Below, piece by piece: positions 13,767-19,590 of a stretch of 20,150 nucleotides of DNA (positions are counted from its first letter, which is position 1; each line of letters starts with the position of its first letter). This stretch comes from a virus, in the IMG/VR virus record IMGVR_UViG_3300045118_000383, positions 1 through 20,150 of that record. The stretch is one strand, 5' to 3'. The notes below the pieces were generated by a model. That model was not told where the DNA came from, ran no database searches, and saw only the letters and a program-made list of their open reading frames with translations. The position numbers were made by a program, and so were the translations under genes.

Positions 13767-13869
13767 TTACTAATTATTGTTTATTTAGTAATCTAGCTTT
13801 GCGGATGGATTATATTGGGAACAGGATGCCTAACCTTTCGGTTAATTATACCCATACAATCCAATCCGC
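13767..13869 (-). promoter_or_regulatory. Long structured leader with GAAA tetraloop
   Basis: Between two genes lies a roughly 69-nt stem-loop: GCGGAT/ATCCGC, then GGATTGTAT/ATATAATCC (one G-U) and GGG/CCC, together about 18 bp from 13801-13819 with 13851-13869. It encloses a smaller hairpin TAACC-GAAA-GGTTA (minus strand) with a GNRA tetraloop. A second 7-bp stem (TTACTAA/TTAGTAA, 13767-13791) follows, near the start of the repeat gene. A GNRA loop in the sense orientation supports function as RNA. Confidence 0.5.
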
Positions 13870-13881
13870 CAAGTTAAATTA

Positions 13882-14049
13882 CTATTTTTTATATTCCCAA
13901 AATAATTCATGCCAAATTGATTTTCTTCGTCTTTTAATAGTTTCAAGCCAATAAATAGTATTACCATCTGAAACTGGCCTCCAAGCAAACCAATTATGCC
14001 ATTTAAAACTTAAAGTATAATTTTTATTTCTATTATGGGTAAATTCCAT
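13882..14049 (-). CDS. 55-residue Trp-rich conserved phage protein
   Basis: ATG at 14049-14047 to TAG at 13884-13882. The product has eight tryptophans in a compact beta/alpha arrangement: FKWHNWFAWRPVSDGNTIYWLETIKR and SIWHELFWEYKK. I recall phage proteins with a similar WFAWxPV...G...WLE core and a C-terminal WEY motif, of unknown role. It is too short for standard length cut-offs but reads well. Confidence 0.65.
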   Translation of the reverse strand: MEFTHNRNKNYTLSFKWHNWFAWRPVSDGNTIYWLETIKRRRKSIWHELFWEYKK

Positions 14050-14059
14050 AAGAATTAAA

Positions 14060-14210
14060 TTACTTTAATAATTCATTAATCGCTTCTTTTATTCCTTTCC
14101 ATTCACCATTTTCAATTTCTTTGCTTAGTTAAACCAAATTTATCAGCTATCTGTTGGTAAGTTAAGCCTTGGTTTTTTAATTCTTGGATTTTTTCTTTTT
14201 GTAGTGTCAT
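14060..14210 (-). pseudogene. Frameshifted small HTH gene
   Basis: ATG at 14210 (overlapping the nuclease stop as ATGA) encodes MTLQKEKIQELKNQGLTYQQIADKFGLTKQ, the first two helices of an HTH, and then stops at TGA (14114-14112). One base over, the same strand continues as KEIENGEWKGIKEAINELLK to a TAA at 14062-14060 with no start codon of its own. Joining the two across AAGCAAAG gives one sensible protein of about 49 residues. It is either a one-base indel (real or from assembly) or a +1 translational frameshift. Confidence 0.55.
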
Positions 14211-14530
14211 ATTATTTTACTTATTAAACTATCTAAACTATCACAAACCATACCTTGAACTGAATAGATACCATCAATATTATCTAGGAAAACAAGTTGA
14301 TCAATACTAGCTTTTTTCTTTGTTGCTTTGGTTTCAATAAATAACAATCTTCTTAACTTTTTATTTATACAAAGTAAATCTGGCACTCCTTTTGTTTGAT
14401 GTGAAATCCAACAATTCTGCTTCTGGTTAAATACTGCCCCGTTATTTATCCTGAAAACGTGATAGCCAGATAATTCTAAATAATCTTTAATTGCTTTCTT
14501 AACTTGGTTTTCGCTTTGCTTTAGCTTCAT
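14207..14530 (-). CDS. VRR-NUC domain nuclease
   Basis: A 107-residue stand-alone VRR-NUC nuclease. From the ATG at 14530 (preceded by CAGGTAG, a good SD) the order is SENQVKKAIKDYLELSGYHVFRINNGA, GVPDLL with the metal-binding Asp (48-51), FIETKA with the ExK pair (E66, K68) and Q78 in IDQL. The open frame reaches further upstream but that part lies in the pentapeptide gene. Stand-alone phage VRR-NUC proteins are PD-(D/E)xK-type nucleases, with Holliday-junction or branched-DNA cutting proposed. It is coupled to the frameshifted HTH gene. Confidence 0.85.
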   Translation of the reverse strand: MKLKQSENQVKKAIKDYLELSGYHVFRINNGAVFNQKQNCWISHQTKGVPDLLCINKKLRRLLFIETKATKKKASIDQLVFLDNIDGIYSVQGMVCDSLDSLISKII

Positions 14531-14540
14531 ATCTACCTGT

Positions 14541-15125
14541 TTAAATAATTGACAATTCCTTTTCAACATCAATACCGCTTATCTCCTTAAATATTTCATT
14601 ATCCCAATTAGGTAAAGCCATCACTTTTTTCTTATCTTCTAAACTCGCCTTGTCCCAAGAATTTCTCCACGCAGACTTGTAAGAATAAAACTTTAAATAA
14701 CCGCCAATCGTAATATAACTAGGATGTGCTTCTTTTTCTTTATCCGTCATTTCTTCTTCGTCAATCCATTCCGTCAAATTAAAATAAAAGAAATTAGGAA
14801 ATGCTAAATTTTCCCTTTTAATATCAGTTTCTTTATTAAAAATAATTACTTTTGGCTCTATTGTGTTACAATAACCGGTGTTACAATTGCCGGTGTTCCA
14901 ATTGCCGGTGTTACAATTGCCGGTGTTACAATTGCCGGTGTTCCAATTGCCGGTGTTACAATAACCGGTGTTCCAATTGCCGGTGTTACGATTGCCGGTG
15001 TTACAATAACCGGTGTTCCAATAACCGGTGTTACGATAACCGGTGTTACAATTGCCGGTGTTACGATTGCCGGTGTTACGATAACCGGTGTTACAATTGC
15101 CGGTGTTACAATTTTTTTCTTTCAT
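14541..15125 (-). CDS. Pentapeptide-repeat protein with conserved C-terminal domain
   Basis: The first 90 residues of this 194-residue protein are about 16 tandem units of N-T-G-[NY]-[CRW]. This matches the NxGxx type of pentapeptide repeat rather than the ADLxx type. The C-terminal domain (about 95-194) has ALPNWD-type, WIDEEEMTDKEKEAHPSY and GGYLKFYSYKSAWRNSW segments, which I recall following such repeats in many phage proteins. Pentapeptide repeats often form a right-handed beta helix; cysteines at every few units could be stacked on one face. Function is unknown; DNA mimicry and structural roles are options. No export signal is seen. Confidence 0.8.
   Translation of the reverse strand: MKEKNCNTGNCNTGYRNTGNRNTGNCNTGYRNTGYWNTGYCNTGNRNTGNWNTGYCNTGNWNTGNCNTGNCNTGNWNTGNCNTGYCNTIEPKVIIFNKETDIKRENLAFPNFFYFNLTEWIDEEEMTDKEKEAHPSYITIGGYLKFYSYKSAWRNSWDKASLEDKKKVMALPNWDNEIFKEISGIDVEKELSII
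14862..15112 (-). repeat. 15-bp tandem repeats encoding NTGxx units
   Basis: About 16 copies of a 15-bp unit based on ccggtgttacaattg (plus strand) with a small set of variants: tac/tcc/tacg in the Cys/Trp/Arg codon and attg/ataa for Asn/Tyr. Variation is confined to the two exposed positions of the peptide repeat while NTG codons are constant. Long identical blocks favour slippage and copy-number change. Confidence 0.95.
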
Positions 15126-15129
15126 AAAT

Positions 15130-15558
15130 TTATTTATTATTTAAAAAGCTTAATTGCTTTTGCCTAATTATCTGCTGTTTTAAATCTTCCCAGCTCTTCT
15201 TGGTTTCCGCTTCAGCCACAAAAACTCCTGCTAATTGTGCTTTAGGTATACCGATTGCCTCTTGTCTGCACCTTTCAGCCTGTTTTTTACCCCTTTTACG
15301 GCATCTGTCAAAATATTCGGCCTGATAGCGGGCAAAGCCGTATTCGTGCCATTTTTCTTTCAAATCATTAAGGACTTCTTCAAGTGCTTTGTTTATGGTA
15401 GCGTCAGATTTGGCTGGGGGGTTAATATAAACTTCAGGGGTTAATTCATAACCAAGATTTTCCAGATAAATAATATAAAGTTTGCGGAAATTATCAGCTT
15501 TGGTATAATCCCGTTTTAATTCTTTAATTATGAAATTTTTTATATTATTTTTTATCAT
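15130..15558 (-). CDS. 142-residue helical protein, function unknown
   Basis: An all-helical, charged protein: LYIIYLENLGYELTPEVYINPPAKSDATINKALEEVLNDLKEKWHEYG, then a Cys/Arg-rich basic helix DRCRKRGKKQAERCRQEA and a C-terminal coiled-coil-like stretch. The basic middle could bind nucleic acid. No family is recognised. It starts inside the end of the previous gene (14-nt overlap) and stops four bases before the pentapeptide gene. Confidence 0.6.
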   Translation of the reverse strand: MIKNNIKNFIIKELKRDYTKADNFRKLYIIYLENLGYELTPEVYINPPAKSDATINKALEEVLNDLKEKWHEYGFARYQAEYFDRCRKRGKKQAERCRQEAIGIPKAQLAGVFVAEAETKKSWEDLKQQIIRQKQLSFLNNK

Positions 15559-15790
15559 CTATTATTTTTTTACATAATCCAAAAATCTTTTCGGCACATT
15601 CGTTAGCATTTCCTTGATAAATTACTAAACTTTCAGTAGTTGACCATCCTAAATCTTTTTTACAATTTGAACAAATATAATGACTTGTTGTAGCTTCACT
15701 ACCAAAAAAACCTTGACTTTTAAATGACCCAATCTCTTGATAAATATGATTTCCTAATAAACATTTAATAAATTGTATAATTTTTTTCAT
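15545..15790 (-). CDS. Small zinc-binding protein (CxxC/CH type)
   Basis: The 81-residue protein starts MKKIIQFIKCLLGNHIYQE with C10 and H15 and has HYICSNCKKDLGW with C40/C43, the spacing of small phage zinc proteins of the 'C..GH..CxxC' sort. The C-terminal half is alpha/beta without further motifs. Its start overlaps the 17-residue reading frame upstream by ATGA. Confidence 0.6.
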   Translation of the reverse strand: MKKIIQFIKCLLGNHIYQEIGSFKSQGFFGSEATTSHYICSNCKKDLGWSTTESLVIYQGNANECAEKIFGLCKKIIDDKK

Positions 15791-15840
15791 AAATATTTTG
15801 ATATAATTTCCTCTAAATTAGCTAGAACCAAGGCCTTCAT
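15787..15840 (-). other. 17-codon reading frame, copy of a C-terminal tail
   Basis: ATG at 15840 encodes MKALVLANLEEIISKYL and ends in TGA overlapping the next start. Its KAxxxANLEEII core matches the last residues of the HNH endonuclease (QKAIRANLEEIINRFVNI), and 15 bases are identical (tcctctaaattagct at 15809-15823 and 16071-16085). It looks like a remnant of a duplicated gene end, though a leader peptide that couples translation to the next gene is also possible. Confidence 0.5.
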
Positions 15841-15863
15841 AAATTTATATATTTAATAATAAT

Positions 15864-16046
15864 TTAATCATGATTATCACCCCTAATTTCCCAGTGTGAA
15901 GGATATTCCGGTATCCATTTTTCATCAATTTCAACCCAAGATTTACATTCTATCCATTCATAAATTTTACCATCATCACCTAATCCTAAAATGGTATAAG
16001 TTCCAATTCCAGTTTCATGATGCGTCCAAGCATTAATAATTTTCAT
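15864..16046 (-). CDS. 60-residue beta-rich protein, function unknown
   Basis: A small protein (MKIINAWTHHETGIGTYTILGLGDDGKIYEWIE...) with strand-rich, WD-like segments (LGLGDDGKIYEWIE; WVEIDEKWIPEYPSHWEIRG) that read as one small sheet. I recall similar 'GDDGKIYxW' short phage proteins, unnamed. It overlaps the HNH gene stop by 4 nt. Confidence 0.6.
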   Translation of the reverse strand: MKIINAWTHHETGIGTYTILGLGDDGKIYEWIECKSWVEIDEKWIPEYPSHWEIRGDNHD

Positions 16047-16858
16047 ATATTTACAAACCTATTAATAATCTCCTCTAAATTAGCTCTGATAGCTTTTTGA
16101 ACTAGGCTATAATAGTCTTCCTCCGGCATTTCTATTCCCTTGTTCCGTCTATAATTACTGATCAATTTTTTTATTTCACTTTCAATACTTCCTGGATAAT
16201 TTTCAGTATGTTTATGGCAATTTATACATAATGTTTGACCATTATTTATGTCCCAAAATTCATTACAATTTATAGCTTCTTCTAATGTTTTAATATTATT
16301 ATCATATAAAATATCAGAAAAAGATTTTATATGATGAGGATGAAAAATACGATATTCACCATTTCCATTTCTAAACCCACAATCTTGACAAGTATAATTA
16401 TCTCTTTGAAAAATTGCTGTTCTCCACTTTTTATATTGATCTGATTGTCTTATTTTTTTTGTTAATGGCGTAATTCCACCTTTCCAATTAACACTTTTTT
16501 CACCTTTATGTGAAAGACCTATTTTAATTTTTGCCTCTTCGGTATGTTTTTTACCTTTAAATCCATAATTACCAATTTTTGCCAATGACATTTTTTTCTT
16601 AGTTTCTTCACTAAGTTTTATACCCTTACGAATTTCACTTAATTTTAATCTTGTTTCTTTACTAACTTTTCTACCTTTAGTAAACATTCCCATACATTTA
16701 AAACTACAAAATTTTGTATTTCTTTTTAATCTATATGCCGTTACCTTAAATTTTTTATTACAAACCAAACATTTTATTATCTTACATTTATCACAAATAA
16801 AATTATGATTTGAGTTTTTATTGAAATTTTCATTACAGATTTTACATTTTGTAATCAT
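16043..16858 (-). CDS. HNH homing-type endonuclease with NUMOD3 repeats
   Basis: A 271-residue free-standing endonuclease. The N-terminus has several zinc knuckles (CKIC 5/8, CDKC 22/25, CLVC 30/33, CSFKC 51/55). Residues 64-129 carry NUMOD3-like DNA-binding motifs (SKETRLKLSEIRKGIKLSEETKKKMS; KKHTEEAKIKIGLSHKG; NWKGG). The HNH domain at about 145-218 has C157/C160, HPHH (173-176), N206 and CINCHKH (211-217), so the bb-alpha-metal site looks intact. Such genes nick or cut intronless or endonuclease-less alleles and spread to them. The last 32 residues do not belong to the HNH family but match the end of the neighbouring protein, marking a chimeric C-terminus. Confidence 0.88.
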   Translation of the reverse strand: MITKCKICNENFNKNSNHNFICDKCKIIKCLVCNKKFKVTAYRLKRNTKFCSFKCMGMFTKGRKVSKETRLKLSEIRKGIKLSEETKKKMSLAKIGNYGFKGKKHTEEAKIKIGLSHKGEKSVNWKGGITPLTKKIRQSDQYKKWRTAIFQRDNYTCQDCGFRNGNGEYRIFHPHHIKSFSDILYDNNIKTLEEAINCNEFWDINNGQTLCINCHKHTENYPGSIESEIKKLISNYRRNKGIEMPEEDYYSLVQKAIRANLEEIINRFVNI

Positions 16859-16862
16859 AAAA

Positions 16863-17240
16863 TTAATTAATTTTTACAAATAAATCAGCAATTTTGTCTA
16901 AATTATGTAAAATTGAATTGGTATAAATCTCATAATATTTATCTTCGTCAATCTCTAATCCTCGTTCTTCTCTTAAATCATTAATACCAAATCTGATTTT
17001 TTGGCTTTGACTCCATTTTTGTCTAGCAACTGTCTTAACCTTTTTCCCTTCCGATTCAGTTTCACAACTAATTAACCTAGCTTTATAATTGACATTTATT
17101 GAGCCGTCTTCGTTATCTTCAATCTCGGCTTTTGGGATTGTCGCCGTAATCTTGAAAACATAATCCACTCCCCGATTAAGCTGGCCAGATACACTACATT
17201 TTCCCCTAAAAGATAAAGTGTATTCGTTTATGTTCTCCAT
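16863..17240 (-). CDS. Conserved phage protein, beta-rich, function unknown
   Basis: A 125-residue protein with an N-terminal beta sandwich-like half (YTLSFRGKCSVSGQLNRGVDYVFKITATIPKAEIEDNEDGSINVNYKARLI) and a C-terminal helical part. The 'KGxCx...Y...I...DNxDGxxxVxYK' pattern resembles widely spread unnamed phage proteins. Its tail (GLEIDEDKYYEIYTNSILHNLDKIADLFVKI) is 12 of 31 identical to the endonuclease tail. A very G-rich ribosome-binding region (GGGGGGAGAAAAGGGGGG) sits 12 bases before the ATG. Confidence 0.65.
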   Translation of the reverse strand: MENINEYTLSFRGKCSVSGQLNRGVDYVFKITATIPKAEIEDNEDGSINVNYKARLISCETESEGKKVKTVARQKWSQSQKIRFGINDLREERGLEIDEDKYYEIYTNSILHNLDKIADLFVKIN

Positions 17241-17252
17241 TTATTTATAATT

Positions 17253-17479
17253 CCCCCCTTTTCTCCCCCCATATCTAATTATTGAGGGAAAATTGGTTAG
17301 CATATGTATTAGGTATTAGCTAGTTAGTTCCTAGTTTCTCCATTCCCTAGATGTCCTAGCACTTTCTGATATTTAAATGGGGGTTTCCTGTTGTCAGGGG
17401 GGACGACAGAGCAGGAAATTTTGATCTAAATACCAGACAAGTTAATTTTGGCGGGGCAGTTTTTCACAAGCCTCCCCCG
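17253..17479 (-). promoter_or_regulatory. G-run/C-run leader of the middle gene cluster
   Basis: Sense-strand G6 runs at 17270-17265 and 17258-17253 form the RBS region of the gene starting at 17240. Upstream, the same strand carries C5 (17383-17379) and C6 (17402-17397); the C6 lies in the loop of a 12-bp hairpin (17384-17395 with 17405-17418, bulged). A further 5-bp CGGGG/CCCCG pair joins 17452-17456 with 17475-17479. The C-runs could pair with the G-runs and hide the RBS. I see no convincing promoter in this stretch. Confidence 0.45.
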
Positions 17480-17501
17480 AGACGCTTGATACCTAAATTG
17501 T

Positions 17502-17526
17502 AAAAAACCAACTAAAAAATAGTTGG
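17502..17526 (-). terminator. Intrinsic terminator of the right-hand operon
   Basis: On the minus strand CCAACTA-TTTTT-TAGTTGG (7-bp perfect stem, 17526-17508) is followed by TTTTTT (17507-17502). It lies about 190 nt after the 3D-domain gene stop, so it ends the transcription unit begun at the 19590 promoter. Confidence 0.85.
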
Positions 17527-17603
17527 AATTATTAAAATCTCAATTAAATTAGTTATTTTTTCCATAATGACAAGCTCTAATTATGGTTTTAATTAATTCT
17601 TCC

Positions 17604-17707
17604 TAACCCACCAGTAAGCCACTAGCTACCGCTTTTGGCTTTCACAAGAAAGGGGTCTAGTCACTTTACAACCTAAGAGTGAATAGAAGGAACAGACTGG
17701 CGGGTTA
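17604..17707 (-). ncRNA. Candidate 104-nt branched RNA element in the 3' region
   Basis: The ends pair over 12 positions with one mismatch (17604-17615 with 17696-17707). Inside are an ACTAG/CTAGT stem (17621-17625 with 17657-17661) enclosing a 5-bp hairpin (17639-17643 with 17648-17652) and a hairpin TCACTTT/AAGAGTGA (17661-17667 with 17675-17682, one bulge), giving a three-way junction. It begins seven bases after the 3D gene stop; another 7-bp hairpin (17562-17586) and the terminator follow. This fits a 3'-UTR-derived small RNA. No known RNA family is recognised. Confidence 0.45.
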
Positions 17708-17714
17708 AAAACAA

Positions 17715-18212
17715 CTAATCTAAAATAATTACTTGTAATTGTTTAACTCCCCAATTTTTAGCACCCTGTAAATCCTTATCAAACGAAACATCTATCCTGT
17801 GATCATACTTAGAAGCTAATCTATCTAGGCAAGTATAAGTCTTGCCATTAATCACAAATTTAGTTCCAAGTTTATATTGCCTTGAACAGGCCACAACATC
17901 ATTTCTGCCGCAGATATTATCACCAGAAGCGGCAATACAAGGACTTGAGTCTGTCTGCTCCGGGACTGTATTATAGGCTGAAATTTCAAATACTTTTTCG
18001 TTAGGACAGACAACTGATTCGAGCAGACAAGGATTATCAGCAGATAGCGGCGGGTCTGAAACCACATTTCTGTCAAAGGTTATTTCCTTTGCACCGCTAG
18101 AAGCTGCCACTCCTTTAGTATTTAACCCATAGGAAAGGTATGATAAGACTAAACTGATAATGATAATTCCATAGACTCCCGAATAACTAATTTTGTTTTT
18201 GTTTTTGTCCAT
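17715..18212 (-). CDS. Membrane-anchored 3D-domain cell-wall lytic enzyme
   Basis: A 165-residue protein with an N-terminal transmembrane or signal segment (about 13-30, YGIIIISLVLSYLSYGL) and a 3D domain at about 75-165. The domain shows FEISAYNTVPEQTDSSPCIAASG, the basic ACSRQYKLGTKF turn, CLDRLASKYDHRIDVSF and a terminal VIILD strand, with Asp88, Asp130 and Asp141 as the conserved acids. 3D domains are double-psi beta barrels related to the MltA lytic transglycosylase core and act on peptidoglycan. The cysteine pairs C92/C101 and C109/C128 suit an extracytoplasmic fold. It could be the endolysin or an entry enzyme; the anchor favours action from the membrane's outer side. Confidence 0.8.
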   Translation of the reverse strand: MDKNKNKISYSGVYGIIIISLVLSYLSYGLNTKGVAASSGAKEITFDRNVVSDPPLSADNPCLLESVVCPNEKVFEISAYNTVPEQTDSSPCIAASGDNICGRNDVVACSRQYKLGTKFVINGKTYTCLDRLASKYDHRIDVSFDKDLQGAKNWGVKQLQVIILD

Positions 18213-18216
18213 ATTG

Positions 18217-18357
18217 TTAATTTTCTTTTTTTAACTCTTCATTATAATCTTCTTGAGCTTCAGTTATTTCTTTGCCTAAAAGATTATGAATTTTATGTAA
18301 GATTGTAAGATTCTTTTTGGCTATTTCTTTCCAACCTTGTTGGTATTTATTTAACAT
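18217..18357 (-). CDS. 46-residue helical protein
   Basis: ATG at 18357-18355 (one base after the upstream stop) to TAA at 18219-18217. The product MLNKYQQGWKEIAKKNLTILHKIHNLLGKEITEAQEDYNEELKKEN is a continuous amphipathic helix that probably dimerises as a coiled coil. No family is recognised. Spacing to both neighbours is one and four bases, supporting a real gene. Confidence 0.6.
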   Translation of the reverse strand: MLNKYQQGWKEIAKKNLTILHKIHNLLGKEITEAQEDYNEELKKEN

Positions 18358-18358
18358 T

Positions 18359-19042
18359 TTATTTTCCCTCCTGCGCTATTAAACTTTTAATCATTTCTGA
18401 AGCATCTTGAGAAGTTAAGGTTTTTTCATCAAAAACTACTGGGCAATTTTTTTCAGTTGATAATTTGTTAATCAGATTCACTTGGGCTTTGCTGGCTAGT
18501 CTTTTCACTAGAGTAGATTCTTTAACTGTTTTATTCTCTTTACCGCTAAATTCATTGCCGGCAAATGGCTCAGTTTCTATAATTTCTTCGGCTGGTGTGG
18601 CCTCTACTCCGGCTAAAACCGCTACAAAGCCGAAAATTGACCGCAGAGCCTTACTCATTGCCCTTGTTTGCGCCATTGAACGCACTTGAAAGCTAGGCTT
18701 ACCTACCCAATTTCTTTCGTCAGCCATACAGGCTGCTTCCGCCCCGCCGATAGTAATACCATCCTGATAAACTACGGCCTTTGCCTCCCAGCCAATTATT
18801 GTATCTTTAGCCATTATTGGCTTAGTCCATTCAATCCCGACAGTCGCCCTAAAAAATCGAGCAATCGTCTGCCAATGTTCAAAATAAAGATAGCGTTTGC
18901 CATTCATTGTCAATGGTTTAGTGGCATCAATCACTGTCATTAATGCCTTAGCCGCCATTTGAGCATTAACTACATCTTTTTCGGGATCAAATTGCTTGAC
19001 CGCCGTTGGTGGCGCAGAGATAATTTCTAAATCTTTGTCCAT
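18359..19042 (-). CDS. Conserved phage protein, possible ssDNA annealing/recombination role
   Basis: A 227-residue protein with an alpha/beta core (about 20-150) ending in RSMAQTRAMSKALRSIFGFVAVLAGVEATPAEE. This MAQTRAxSKALR...LAGxxATPAEE motif is one I recall from many phage proteins near recombination genes, but I cannot attach a proven function. A variable linker (about 155-180) leads to a small C-terminal module (ASKAQVNLINKLSTEKNC...LTSQDASEMIKSLI) of the 'ASxxQxxxIxxL...LTxxxASxxI' type found at the ends of unrelated phage proteins. Substrate and partner are unknown; single-strand annealing is a guess from context. Confidence 0.6.
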   Translation of the reverse strand: MDKDLEIISAPPTAVKQFDPEKDVVNAQMAAKALMTVIDATKPLTMNGKRYLYFEHWQTIARFFRATVGIEWTKPIMAKDTIIGWEAKAVVYQDGITIGGAEAACMADERNWVGKPSFQVRSMAQTRAMSKALRSIFGFVAVLAGVEATPAEEIIETEPFAGNEFSGKENKTVKESTLVKRLASKAQVNLINKLSTEKNCPVVFDEKTLTSQDASEMIKSLIAQEGK

Positions 19043-19063
19043 ATTTTTTTCTTTCCTCTAGCC

Positions 19064-19276
19064 CTAAGACAGACTAGACTTAAGTTTATTAGCTTGGTAT
19101 CGTTCTTCTACCTGTAATCTGAAATCATAATCCTGTTTTTCTTCATCAGTCATATCATTGGCAGGATAATGATTGTCACATTGTTCGTCTTCGTATTGGT
19201 GAAATTTGTCGTAAATCATATGATTTTTTATTAAGTCCGGTAGCGTTTTGGCCGGAATTTGTTTCCTTAACGGCAT
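19064..19276 (-). CDS. 70-residue acidic protein, function unknown
   Basis: A small charged protein (MPLRKQIPAKTLPDLIKNHMIYDKFHQYEDEQCDNHYPANDMTDEEKQDYDFRLQVEERYQANKLKSSLS), with a helical C-terminus. It is the first gene after the attenuated leader; its ATG is about 170 nt downstream of the leader terminator, so its expression depends on readthrough. No family is recognised. Confidence 0.55.
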   Translation of the reverse strand: MPLRKQIPAKTLPDLIKNHMIYDKFHQYEDEQCDNHYPANDMTDEEKQDYDFRLQVEERYQANKLKSSLS

Positions 19277-19556
19277 TTTGGCTTCCTGACTGCTATCACT
19301 TTTCAGTGGTCATTGTCGCCAATAGCTTTAGAGAGACCGCATTAATTGCTTACTAAATGAGGCAACCAATCAGCTAAAAGCCAATTTTGAAGTGTAAAGA
19401 TGGTGTCGCACACGGTTGCCTCTTTCAATAAGCAATTTATAAAAATCACCACCTTATAGGTGGTGTCATTGTAAGCCTTTGTATTGGCTAGGTTGACTTG
19501 TCCACAGTATATTTTGGCTTATTTTAGCCAAGATATATTGTGCGACTCCACCTATA
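19277..19556 (-). promoter_or_regulatory. Attenuator-like 280-nt structured leader
   Basis: No gene is seen here. The expected transcript starts near 19555 with ATAGGTGG, complementary to the terminator's 5' arm (minus 19463-19456); adding one base gives TATAGGTGG/CCACCTATA. The next bases GTCGCACA (19546-19539) are complementary to TGTGCGAC (19412-19405), which sits in the loop of a long hairpin: AATTGCTTA/TAAGCAATT (19344-19352 with 19429-19437), a symmetric 6-nt internal loop, and GAGGCAACC/GGTTGCCTC (19359-19367 with 19414-19422). A TTGGCT/AGCCAA hairpin lies at 19514-19531 and a GAAA-capped stem at about 19291-19326. Confidence 0.6.
19441..19465 (-). terminator. Leader terminator (attenuation site)
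   Basis: Minus strand CACCACCT-ATA-AGGTGGTG, an 8-bp perfect stem, followed by ATTTTT. It lies about 100 nt downstream of the predicted start and before any gene of the operon, so full expression needs antitermination. Transcripts ending here would form a small RNA of about 110 nt. Confidence 0.75.
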
Positions 19557-19561
19557 TATTT

Positions 19562-19590
19562 AGTATAGCGCACTTAAAAAAGATTGTCAA
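19562..19590 (-). promoter_or_regulatory. Sigma70-type promoter
   Basis: Perfect -35 TTGACA (19590-19585), a 17-bp spacer and -10 TATACT (19567-19562). It overlaps the last codons of the gene ending at 19574 and would start transcripts near 19555, at the head of the structured leader. Confidence 0.8.

Noticed and set aside
14531-14572. Longer start for the VRR-NUC nuclease
   Set aside because: The extension overlaps the end of the pentapeptide gene; ATG 14530 has a good SD and starts right at the domain.
14862-15112. CRISPR-like appearance of regularly spaced repeats
   Set aside because: Units are contiguous 15-mers in frame with a protein, with no spacers and no cas genes.
14852-15127. Plus-strand cysteine-rich open frame (YNNRCYNCRC repeats)
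   Set aside because: It is the antisense reading of the 15-bp repeats of the pentapeptide gene; repeats with no antisense stops give a spurious frame, and nothing else supports plus-strand coding.
16043-16858. Group I intron carrying the HNH gene
   Set aside because: The gene lies between complete genes with 4-5 base junctions; there is no interrupted gene or intron core visible.
96-17240. Alternative genetic code (TGA as Gly, as in some CPR lineages)
   Set aside because: TGA ends several genes at points where the next gene begins (for example 98-96 and 12163-12161), so the standard bacterial code fits.
17852-18076. 74-residue minus-strand frame inside the 3D-domain gene
   Set aside because: It lies wholly within the 3D-domain gene in another frame and has no recognisable motif, whereas the host frame has a clear domain.
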